Below are positions 1-5,490 of a DNA stretch of 5,569 bases, in pieces. The notes under the pieces were generated by a model. It was not told the DNA's origin. It saw only the letters and a program-made list of their open reading frames with translations, and did not search any database. The DNA is from Pseudomonadota bacterium (GTDB lineage Bacteria; Pseudomonadota; Alphaproteobacteria; Rhizobiales; Hyphomicrobiaceae). The position numbers and the translations under genes are program-made. Positions within the stretch are counted from its first letter, which is position 1, and each line of letters opens with the position of its first letter. The stretch lies in contig JAEYYJ010000093.1 in NCBI GenBank assembly GCA_023430845.1, positions 1 to 5,569 on the forward strand. Reading direction: 5' to 3'.

Positions 1-17
1 GGCTCTTGTCGGATCAT
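1..17 (-). CDS. Start of an unidentified gene overlapping the reductase stop codon (partial)
   Basis: An ATG at 17-15 on the minus strand overlaps the TGA stop (16-14) of the upstream reductase in the ATGA arrangement typical of translationally coupled genes. Only five full codons are visible before the window ends (M-I-R-Q-E, then CC), so the product cannot be recognised. No strong Shine-Dalgarno sequence lies before this ATG, which fits reinitiation by ribosomes finishing the upstream gene. In alphaproteobacteria, pteridine-reductase-like SDR genes are, from memory, often followed by folB (dihydroneopterin aldolase), so that is the first guess. This is an inference from context only. The ATG could also be fortuitous. 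Confidence 0.35.
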
Positions 18-775
18 GGTCTTGCTGCCGGCCAGGCGAGGTGCTGTCCCGCATCGAGGGCGATCATCTGGCCGGTCATGGACGGTGCGTCAAGAATGAA
101 GCGGACGGCGGCGGCGATCTCTTCGGGTGGCGTTGCGCGGGCGAGTGGGGTGGCGGCCACCTCTTCGCGGAAGGCCTCCGGTGTCTGGTGAATGCTGGCC
201 AGCACCGGTCCTGGACCGATGGCGTTCACGCGGATGCGGGGGGCGAGCGCCTGGGCGAGCGTTTGCGTGGCAGCGTAGAGGCCGGCCTTCGCGATCGTGT
301 AGGAAAAGAACTCGGGCGTCAGGCGCCAAACCCGTTGATCGATGATGTTGACGATCAAGCCCTGACGATCGGCAGGCAGGCGCGCTGCGAAAGCCTTTGC
401 CAGCAGGACGGGCGCGCGCAGGTTCACGGCGATCTGGCGGTCCCACTGAGCGGGATCCAGGCTTTCGATGCGATCGTCCAGAAAGAGTGCGGCACTGTTT
501 ATGAGCAGTTCGGGGACTCCAAATGCGTCGATGCAGCGCCCAACCAGGTGTTCGGCAGCGACGGTATCGGCTAAGTCCGCGCGGATCGCGATCGCCTCGC
601 TGCCCAATGCCTTGATCTCGGCGACAACGACCTCAGCCTCATGGCGCGAGGTGGCATAGTGGACGCCCACACGCCAGCCACGCCGGGCCAGATCGAGCGC
701 GATGGCTCGTCCGATCCGTCGCGCCGCGCCCGTGACCAGCGCTACGCGGGGGCCATTTTCTTCCGTGCTTGGCAC
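14..775 (-). CDS. Short-chain dehydrogenase/reductase, pteridine reductase (PTR1/FolM)-like
   Basis: A cytoplasmic NADPH-type oxidoreductase of 253 residues with the classical SDR Rossmann fold. The nucleotide-binding motif TGAARRIG is at residues 15-22, HYATSR at 39-44, the NSAA variant of NNAG at 93-96, VNLRAP at 117-122 and the GPGP loop at 187-190. The usual catalytic Ser is replaced by Asp146, followed by Tyr159 and Lys163. This Asp-13-Tyr-4-Lys spacing is the triad known from pteridine reductase PTR1, and the Arg-rich glycine motif also fits PTR1/FolM enzymes, which reduce dihydropterins or dihydrofolate with NADPH. The start is the GTG at 775-773, preceded by GGAG with 6 bases between. 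The longer open frame up to 967 adds an Arg/Cys-rich stretch with no SDR character and is unlikely to be translated. The gene is probably coupled to the next one by an ATGA overlap. The fold is near certain; the substrate is inferred. Confidence 0.9.
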   Translation of the reverse strand: MPSTEENGPRVALVTGAARRIGRAIALDLARRGWRVGVHYATSRHEAEVVVAEIKALGSEAIAIRADLADTVAAEHLVGRCIDAFGVPELLINSAALFLDDRIESLDPAQWDRQIAVNLRAPVLLAKAFAARLPADRQGLIVNIIDQRVWRLTPEFFSYTIAKAGLYAATQTLAQALAPRIRVNAIGPGPVLASIHQTPEAFREEVAATPLARATPPEEIAAAVRFILDAPSMTGQMIALDAGQHLAWPAARP

Positions 776-781
776 CGGTAA

Positions 782-785
782 CTCC
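782..785 (-). promoter_or_regulatory. Ribosome binding site deciding the GTG start of the SDR gene
   Basis: The minus strand reads GGAG here, 6 bases before the GTG at 775. The first conserved SDR residues (VALVTGAARR) begin ten residues after this GTG, as expected for the family. This supports a GTG start over upstream in-frame starts such as that at 967. Confidence 0.6.
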
Positions 786-947
786 GTTTGCCGCCGGGAG
801 CCTCCGCGCTTGCAGCAGCGGATGCTTGATGCTCGCACTGAGTCGCGTCTGCAAGGCGCCCTGCGGGCCTTTGGACAATCATGACGTGCGCGCCGGCCTC
901 TAACAAGTCCGATGGAAAAGCGGGCGTATGGTGCGATTGCGAATTCA

Positions 948-981
948 AATGGCGCCAAAAGAGGCAAGCATCGGCGCCATT
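948..981. repeat. Perfect 9-bp inverted repeat with GGCGCC cores
   Basis: AATGGCGCC at 948-956 is the exact reverse complement of GGCGCCATT at 973-981, with 16 bases between. Each arm also contains the self-palindrome GGCGCC, so the two cores are identical and begin 22 bp apart, about two helical turns. Neither strand has a T-run right after the structure, so it does not look like a terminator. Its place between divergent genes suits an operator for a dimeric regulator, but this is inference. Confidence 0.5.
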
Positions 982-1019
982 CTGACTAATTTGGAGGCAT
1001 TCGAGGGTGCTAAATTATC

Positions 1020-1077
1020 CATAAACGCCAGAGTGTTACGGAACCGCCACGCTCCCTCTGCCACGTTACATAAACGC
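1020..1077 (+). repeat. Direct repeat of CATAAACGC in the porin upstream region
   Basis: CATAAACGC occurs at 1020-1028 and again at 1069-1077, 49 bp apart start to start. A shorter GTTAC repeat (1035-1039 and 1065-1069) lies between and beside the copies. The copies are upstream of the TorF-type gene and could be regulator half-sites. A 9-mer repeated within 60 bases is unlikely by chance, but it carries no known regulator consensus that I recognise. Confidence 0.35.
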
Positions 1078-1177
1078 GAAAGCTCAGCTTGCGCCGATGA
1101 CACCTCCTCCGCAACATTACCGTCACATACAGGGAATTCTCAGGGCCTTCCGACGGGACAACGAGGGGACAATTACA

Positions 1178-1966
1178 ATGAGCACGAGCAGGACACTGGC
1201 AAAGAGCATCGCGGGGGCGATGGCACTTGCATTCCTCGCTGGCCCCGCCGCCGCGGGCGGCCTCAAGGACGATCCGATGCCTTCCGACGGCCGTATGCTG
1301 GCTTGGTCGGCGAGCTTCGCTGTGACAAACGATTACATCTTCCGCGGCTTCAGCCAGAACGCTGGCAACCCGGCCGCGCAAGGCACGCTCGAAGTCACCT
1401 ACGGCCTGCTTTATGCGAACGTCTTCGCGTCGAACGTGGATTTCGGCAGCCCGCTCGACGCCAACTATGAGCTGACCTTCGCTGCGGGCATCAGGCCGGT
1501 CGTAGGCCCGGTATCGTTTGATCTAGGCGTTATCTACTATACTTATCCAAGCGCCAATGACAGCGGCACCGAGCTGGACTTCCTCGAGATCAAGGCTGGC
1601 GCCAGCGTGTCCCCCTGGAAGGACGGCACACTTGGCGCGACCGTTTACTACTCGCCTGAGTACACGGGTGAGGTTGGCGACGTGTGGACGTTCGAGGGCA
1701 CTATCGCCCAGGGCTTCGCGAAGATGGGTCCGTTCGCGCCGACCTTCAGCGCAACGCTCGGTTACGTATCTGGTGAAAGCGGTGCGTTCATCATCAGCGA
1801 CGACTACCTCTATTGGAATGCGGGTGTGACACTCGCCTTCCATGAGCGCTTCTCGCTGGATCTGCGTTACTGGGACACCGACCTGTCCACCGGCTTCTGC
1901 AAGACCCCCGGCGACGTGGGCGCTTGCGACGCGCGCTTCTCGGCTACGGCTAAAGTCACGTTCTGA
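1178..1966 (+). CDS. TorF-family putative outer-membrane porin
   Basis: The product is 262 residues. A Sec signal peptide covers about residues 1-26: basic STSR..K, hydrophobic core IAGAMALAFLAG, and an AAA cleavage site before G27. The mature part shows the hallmark of the TorF/Gcw_chp family (TIGR02001, PF09694): SFAVTNDYIFRGFSQNAG around 46-63, followed by PAAQGTLEV and NVFASNVDFG. Alternating strands fill the rest, and the C-terminus ATAKVTF is a typical aromatic beta-barrel assembly signal. Cys241 and Cys250 could form a disulfide in the last loop. The family is predicted to form outer-membrane barrels; its substrate is not established. The start ATG at 1178 has GAGGGG 9 bases upstream, and the signal peptide begins there. 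An upstream in-frame ATG at 1097 would put 27 unrelated residues before the signal. Tandem stops TGA TAG end the gene, and a strong terminator follows. Confidence 0.9.
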   Translation: MSTSRTLAKSIAGAMALAFLAGPAAAGGLKDDPMPSDGRMLAWSASFAVTNDYIFRGFSQNAGNPAAQGTLEVTYGLLYANVFASNVDFGSPLDANYELTFAAGIRPVVGPVSFDLGVIYYTYPSANDSGTELDFLEIKAGASVSPWKDGTLGATVYYSPEYTGEVGDVWTFEGTIAQGFAKMGPFAPTFSATLGYVSGESGAFIISDDYLYWNAGVTLAFHERFSLDLRYWDTDLSTGFCKTPGDVGACDARFSATAKVTF

Positions 1967-1994
1967 TAGAACGTCCGCTTCCCGGTGGCAGTAG

Positions 1995-2026
1995 AGCGGG
2001 GTCCTTCGGGACCCCGCTTTATTTTT
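1995..2026 (+). terminator. Rho-independent terminator of the TorF-type porin gene
   Basis: A perfect 10-bp GC-rich stem (arms 1995-2004 and 2009-2018) closes on the stable tetraloop TTCG (2005-2008) and is followed by TTATTTTT (2019-2026). It starts 28 bases after the porin stop codon. On the minus strand the stem is not followed by a T-run, so it should work only for plus-strand transcription. That protects the convergent barrel gene (stop at 2089) from read-through. Confidence 0.93.
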
Positions 2027-2088
2027 GCGCGGAGGCACAGTGCAAAACCTGAGCGCTGCCGGCCGCGTGCGCTTATTGGAGCAAGGCC

Positions 2089-2994
2089 CTACCAGGTCAC
2101 TGCGGCTTTCAGCTTGCCCGCCCAGTCCGGCTGCGTTTCACTCATGCTGGTGAGGGCGCCGAGCTCGAGCGAAAATTTCGAGCCGAGCGGATCACCGAGC
2201 GGGCGCGGCGTCATGCCCAGACCGACATAGAGCCCAGGAGCAGAACGGTGCGTCTGTAAAGCCGTGCCGGGGACGCTCATGGCATCGGATGTCGAACCGA
2301 AGGCCTCGATGCCGAGCGCGACGCCGTTGGCAATCTCGCCCTTAAGGCCGGCGGCATAGGCGAATGCGACGTCGCCCTCATCGTGCGGGCCGAAGTGATG
2401 CGCCATCTTCGGGCTGAATGTCAGCGCCAATTGGTCCCCGCCCATCTTGAATTGGGGCCCGGATTCGATGGCGCTCGTGCCGGCGGTCTGCAGGGTCATA
2501 TCGAGACCCGTGTTCCAGCCCCACGAAATCGCCGGGCCCAGATGTCCGAGTTTGTATCGTGCTTCCGCGCCCGCTGCCGTGAAGCGCATCTCATCGCCGA
2601 CGGGAGCATCAAAACCCGCGCGAACTGCGGTGCTGAATTTGCTCGTGACGGCATAGCCTCTATTCATTTCCGCGGGGAACTGCTCTGCCGTGGCGCCAAC
2701 CGAATAGCCGGACTTGATGGCGCGCGCTATCGCGCTCTGCGTCTCATGCGGAGAGAAGGCAGCCGCTGCGGTGCTGGGTATGGAAGGGGCTGCGCCGAGG
2801 CCAATGCTCGGCCGCTTGTCGTGCTCTAGTAACGGCCAGTTCGGATCGAGCTCCAACTGAAGCTCGGCCGGAAGCTCCTCGGCATACTCAAAATTCAACC
2901 GCTCTTTCTTCGGCGGGCCCGCAAGCGCTATCGTCGCTGCGCCCGCAAGCAGCGACGTTGCCAATAGTCCCAGTGAAACGCTGCGCGTAATCAT
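2089..2994 (-). CDS. Putative outer-membrane beta-barrel protein, paralog of the neighbouring upstream gene (longer copy)
   Basis: An exported protein of 301 residues, not assigned to a named family. The signal peptide spans about 1-25 (MITRSVSLGLLATSLLAG, cleavage after ALA25 before G26). Residues 27-110 form a low-complexity, acidic and Ala/Pro-rich segment (EELPAELQLELDPNWP, then STAAAAF). From about residue 113 (GYAVTSKF) to the end, the protein aligns almost without gaps with the gene at 3148-3915. Shared motifs are DAPVG, AGxE, GWxTGLD, GPxxK, AFAYAxGLK, ALGxEAxGS, PGTxxQxHR and the terminal PDWxGKxKAAxxW. Alternating amphipathic strands and a final Trp suggest an outer-membrane barrel. 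The ATG at 2994 is chosen because the signal peptide starts there and a promoter-like TATGAT lies just upstream; an in-frame GTG at 3018 would leave almost no leader. The export call is strong, the barrel call moderate, and the substrate unknown. Confidence 0.8.
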   Translation of the reverse strand: MITRSVSLGLLATSLLAGAATIALAGPPKKERLNFEYAEELPAELQLELDPNWPLLEHDKRPSIGLGAAPSIPSTAAAAFSPHETQSAIARAIKSGYSVGATAEQFPAEMNRGYAVTSKFSTAVRAGFDAPVGDEMRFTAAGAEARYKLGHLGPAISWGWNTGLDMTLQTAGTSAIESGPQFKMGGDQLALTFSPKMAHHFGPHDEGDVAFAYAAGLKGEIANGVALGIEAFGSTSDAMSVPGTALQTHRSAPGLYVGLGMTPRPLGDPLGSKFSLELGALTSMSETQPDWAGKLKAAVTW

Positions 2995-3029
2995 GATCGA
3001 CTCAAACCTGCTAGCCACTCTCGTGAAAG

Positions 3030-3057
3030 ATCATAGCGAAGAAGGTTGGCAGACCAA
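3030..3057 (-). promoter_or_regulatory. Candidate sigma70-type promoter for the longer barrel gene
   Basis: On the minus strand, TTGGTC (3057-3052) and TATGAT (3035-3030) are separated by 16 bases. TATGAT matches the -10 consensus at five of six bases; the -35 element is weaker. Transcription would start near 3023, about 29 bases before the ATG at 2994. This lets the gene be expressed separately from its paralog 153 bases upstream and argues against the GTG start at 3018. Confidence 0.35.
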
Positions 3058-3147
3058 TGACCCAGTCGGCAGGCGAGGCATCGTGCCGCGTGGTCGATCT
3101 ACGGCATGTGCACGATCGGCAACAATATTCAGAGAGCGGCGTAGTCT

Positions 3148-3915
3148 CTACCAGATGAGGGCCGCCTTGATCTTGCCGGTCCAGTCCGGTGTGGCGTCCG
3201 TCAGTCCGGCGAATGCGCCGATCTCGATTGCGAGCTTCGTCGCGCCGCGATCCCCGCGAGCTGGGCTGATCTCTCGATCGATGTAGACGACCGGGCCGAT
3301 GCGATGTTCCTGAAAGCTCGTCCCAGGCGCGTCACCAAGATCAGGGATCGAGCCATAAGCCTCCAGGCCGAGCGCTAAGCCCTCCCGCACTTCTGCCTTG
3401 AGCCCCATGGCATAGGCGAATGCGAGCCCGTCCTCGTGATTTCGGCCGAAGGTCTGCTCGAAGAATGGATTGAGAGTCAGTGAGGCCTTGTCATCGCCGA
3501 ACTTGATCATCGGGCCGAAGATGACTGTGTTGGTCTCGCTGCGATGGATGCGCAGATCGAGTCCGGTGAACCAGCCAAGCGCGATTCCCGGTCCAAACTT
3601 GCCAATATAGATTTGCGACTCGAAGCCAGCCGTGGAGACGCGTGCATCCTCGCCGACGGGCGCATCGAGGTTGACTTTGGGGCCAGCCTTGAAGTGGTCC
3701 GTAAAGGCATAGCCGGCGACGAACTCGAAGCTGTGCCGGACGCGCTCGGCGTTTGTCGGGAAGCCCGACTGGAATGAGTGGTTCGTCAGTATCTCTGATT
3801 CGCCCTTTTCGACTTCAGGGCCCTTGACCTCCAGTGGTCCAGCGAGGGCAGGCCCAGCGATGGTTGCAACGAGCAGGGCCGCTATCGTCTTTGCTGTGCC
3901 TAAGCACCTCAACAT
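3148..3915 (-). CDS. Putative outer-membrane beta-barrel protein (shorter paralog)
   Basis: An exported protein of 255 residues. The signal peptide is about 1-25 (hydrophobic TIAALLVATIAGPALA, cleavage before G26). Cys4 sits in the n-region, not in a lipobox, so it is not a lipoprotein. The mature protein starts with a short charged segment (EVKGPEVEKGESE), then a run of alternating strands from about 60: HSFEFVAGYAFTDHFKAG, LDAPVG, GIALGWFTGLD, LTLNPFFEQTFG, AFAYAMGLKAEV, EHRIGPVVY, EIGAFAGLTDATPDW and a terminal Trp. Motifs such as YAFTDHF, EHRIGP and FGLTDATPD resemble a widespread group of uncharacterised proteobacterial outer-membrane barrels, recalled from memory. The ATG has GGAG 9 bases upstream (3928-3925). 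The downstream gene on the same strand is its paralog, so the pair arose by tandem duplication. A Fur/Mur-like motif lies about 35 bases before the start. The transported molecule cannot be inferred. Confidence 0.83.
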   Translation of the reverse strand: MLRCLGTAKTIAALLVATIAGPALAGPLEVKGPEVEKGESEILTNHSFQSGFPTNAERVRHSFEFVAGYAFTDHFKAGPKVNLDAPVGEDARVSTAGFESQIYIGKFGPGIALGWFTGLDLRIHRSETNTVIFGPMIKFGDDKASLTLNPFFEQTFGRNHEDGLAFAYAMGLKAEVREGLALGLEAYGSIPDLGDAPGTSFQEHRIGPVVYIDREISPARGDRGATKLAIEIGAFAGLTDATPDWTGKIKAALIW

Positions 3916-3949
3916 AACTTATCGCTCCGCTGGATCAGCCTTTATTAGG

Positions 3950-3961
3950 AATGATTTGCAT
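3950..3961 (-). promoter_or_regulatory. Fur/Mur-like AT-rich motif upstream of the shorter barrel gene
   Basis: The minus strand reads ATGCAAATCATT, which matches the core ATGATAATCATT of the classical Fur box at 10 of 12 positions. It also resembles the TGCAAAT-type half-sites reported for alphaproteobacterial Fur/Mur. It ends 35 bases before the ATG at 3915, where a repressor site would overlap the promoter. The second dyad half is imperfect (CATTCCTAA), and no clear -35/-10 pair is visible. This is a suggestion, not a firm site. Confidence 0.25.
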
Positions 3962-4144
3962 TTGCGACTGAGCAGCGCAAGCGCATTTCGTGGAGCGTAA
4001 CCATCCGTTCTTGAGGAGATGCAGCAGAGCCACAGCTTCGGAGCGCCCGAATGCGGTTGCCACGTGACGGGCGGCCTTGGCAAAGTCTCGGAAAACGGGG
4101 AGAGCGCGCCGTGATGGCGTACGCTCCAGCACCTCGGGAACGTG

Positions 4145-4150
4145 GGAGGA
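4145..4150 (+). promoter_or_regulatory. Ribosome binding site deciding the hmgA start
   Basis: GGAGGA lies 8 bases before the ATG at 4159. The in-frame ATGs at 4051 and 4114 lack a comparable site, and the residues they would add are not part of the homogentisate dioxygenase family. The conserved family N-terminus ([12 protein letters not shown]) starts five residues after this ATG. Confidence 0.8.
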
Positions 4151-4158
4151 CGGTCGCC

Positions 4159-5457
4159 ATGACCCTCGCTTATATGTCGGGCTTCGGTAACGACTTCGAG
4201 ACCGAGAGCCTGCCCGGTGCACTGCCGCAAGGCCAGAATTCGCCGCAACGGTGCGCTTACGGGCTCTACGCCGAGCAGTTGTCTGGTTCACCTTTCACGG
4301 CGCCGCGGGGTACGAATGAGCGCTCGTGGCTCTATCGTATTCGTCCTTCCGTGCGCCATGCGAGCCACTTCAAGAAGATTGCGGTGCCGCACTGGAAGAC
4401 GGCACCGGCGCTCGACGAGCACGAACTGCCCATTGGACAATTGCGCTGGGGACCGGTGCCCATCCCGAACGAACGCGTGTCCTTCATCGATGGACTGCGC
4501 ACGATGACCACCGCGGGTGACGTCAACACGCAGGCGGGCATGGCGGCGCACATCATGCTCATGACGCAGCCCATGGAGGATGAGTATTTCTTCAATGCCG
4601 ACGGCGAGCTGCTCATCGTTCCGCAGGAGGGACGCGCGCGGTTCTTCACGGAGTTCGGTATCATCGAGGTCGGCCCGGGTGATATCTGCGTCATTCCGCG
4701 CGGCGTGAAGTTCAAGGCGTCCCCGATCGATGGGCCAGTGCGCGGCTATGTCTGCGAGAATTATGGCGCCAAGTTCACGCTGCCGGACCGTGGCCCGATC
4801 GGCGCGAACTGCCTCGCCAATGCACGGGATTTCAAGACGCCGGTCGCAGCCTTCGAAGACAAGGACCAACCCTGCAAACTCACGGTCAAGTGGGCAGGCA
4901 AATTCTACGCGACCGAGATCGGCCACTCACCTCTCGATGTCGTCGCCTGGCACGGCAACTACGCGCCTTACAAATACGACCTCAGGACCTATTCGCCCGT
5001 CGGCGCCATCCTCTTCGACCATCCCGATCCTTCGATCTTCACTGTGCTCACGGCGCCATCGGAAACAGCCGGCACGGCGAATGTGGACTTCGTGATCTTT
5101 CCGGAGCGCTGGCTCGTCGCTGAGCACTCGTTCCGCCCGCCCTGGTATCACATGAACATCATGTCCGAGTTCATGGGCCTCATCTACGGTGTCTACGATG
5201 CCAAGCCCCAGGGCTTCACGCCGGGCGGCATGAGTCTCCACAACTGCATGCTCCCGCACGGTCCGGACGCTGATGCCTTCCGGCATGCAAGCACGGTCGA
5301 GCTCAAGCCGGTGAAGCTGACAGGTACGATGGCTTTCATGTTCGAGACGCGCTTCCCGCAACATCTCACGCGCTTTGCGGCCGAGCTCGAGACGCTGCAG
5401 CCCGACTATGCCGCGTGCTGGGATGGTCTCGAGAAACGCTTTAACGGAAAGCCCTAG
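4159..5457 (+). CDS. hmgA: Homogentisate 1,2-dioxygenase
   Basis: This enzyme uses Fe(II) and O2 to open the ring of homogentisate to maleylacetoacetate, the central step of tyrosine and phenylalanine catabolism in the cytoplasm. The 432-residue product is a normal length for the family. Recognisable blocks are [19 protein letters not shown] (5-23), [16 protein letters not shown] (35-50), [11 protein letters not shown] (57-67), [19 protein letters not shown] (257-275), [13 protein letters not shown] (286-298), [16 protein letters not shown] (325-340) and [14 protein letters not shown] (359-372). By spacing to the human enzyme (His335, Glu341, His371; His292), the iron ligands are His331, Glu337 and His367, and the catalytic His is His288. 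All are present, so the enzyme should be active. An excellent ribosome binding site precedes the ATG. The next gene follows after 33 bases on the same strand, which suggests an operon. No dedicated regulator gene is visible in the window. Confidence 0.98.
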   Translation: MTLAYMSGFGNDFETESLPGALPQGQNSPQRCAYGLYAEQLSGSPFTAPRGTNERSWLYRIRPSVRHASHFKKIAVPHWKTAPALDEHELPIGQLRWGPVPIPNERVSFIDGLRTMTTAGDVNTQAGMAAHIMLMTQPMEDEYFFNADGELLIVPQEGRARFFTEFGIIEVGPGDICVIPRGVKFKASPIDGPVRGYVCENYGAKFTLPDRGPIGANCLANARDFKTPVAAFEDKDQPCKLTVKWAGKFYATEIGHSPLDVVAWHGNYAPYKYDLRTYSPVGAILFDHPDPSIFTVLTAPSETAGTANVDFVIFPERWLVAEHSFRPPWYHMNIMSEFMGLIYGVYDAKPQGFTPGGMSLHNCMLPHGPDADAFRHASTVELKPVKLTGTMAFMFETRFPQHLTRFAAELETLQPDYAACWDGLEKRFNGKP

Positions 5458-5480
5458 TCCGAACCAACGAGAACAGCATC

Positions 5481-5486
5481 AGGAGG
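5481..5486 (+). promoter_or_regulatory. Strong ribosome binding site of the gene after hmgA
   Basis: AGGAGG lies 4 bases before the ATG at 5491, inside the short gap after hmgA. The tight spacing and lack of a terminator in the gap support co-transcription with hmgA and independent translation initiation. Confidence 0.75.
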
Positions 5487-5490
5487 AGAC

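Larger units (their letters stand above)
776..1177. other. Divergent intergenic region between the SDR gene and the TorF-type porin gene
   Basis: A 402-base stretch separates two divergently transcribed genes and must hold both promoters. No open frame in it has protein-like composition; the translations are Arg/Cys-rich. It is more AT-rich around 935-1030 than the flanking genes. It contains a perfect 9-bp inverted repeat (948-956 with 973-981), two copies of CATAAACGC (1020-1028 and 1069-1077), and two copies of GTTAC (1035-1039 and 1065-1069). I could not find a convincing -35/-10 pair for either gene. The TorF-type gene may therefore have a leader of up to about 100 bases or use a non-sigma70 promoter. 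Confidence 0.7.

Noticed and set aside
776..967. A 64-residue N-terminal extension of the SDR protein
   Set aside because: It is Arg/Cys-rich and has no SDR similarity. A GTG with a well-spaced GGAG at 775 gives a normal family start.
2044..2073. A possible minus-strand terminator after the longer barrel gene
   Set aside because: Only a 5-bp stem with a 12-base loop forms, and the four T residues are four bases away from it. This is too weak to call.
3124..3147. AGAGA/TCTCT hairpin just after the shorter barrel gene on the minus strand
   Set aside because: The stem has five pairs with a 9-base loop and no T-run. It is not a credible terminator.
3130..3175. A tRNA-like stretch on the minus strand around TGGTAGAGACTACG
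   Set aside because: It is the end of the shorter barrel gene (codons for A-L-I-W and the stop). No acceptor stem, T-arm or anticodon arm can be built.
4019..4114. A 31-codon leader-like open frame whose stop overlaps an in-frame hmgA ATG
   Set aside because: The purine-rich GAGGAG directly abuts its ATG with no spacing, the peptide has no leader features, and the ATG it would couple to is not the preferred hmgA start.
4051..4158. A 36-residue N-terminal extension of HmgA from an upstream ATG, or a 15-residue one from 4114
   Set aside because: The extra residues are outside the family, and the only strong ribosome binding site (4145-4150) serves the ATG at 4159.
4288..5364. Long open frames on the minus strand opposite hmgA
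   Set aside because: They are codon-bias shadows of the well-supported hmgA frame, with Arg/His-rich translations and no ribosome binding sites.
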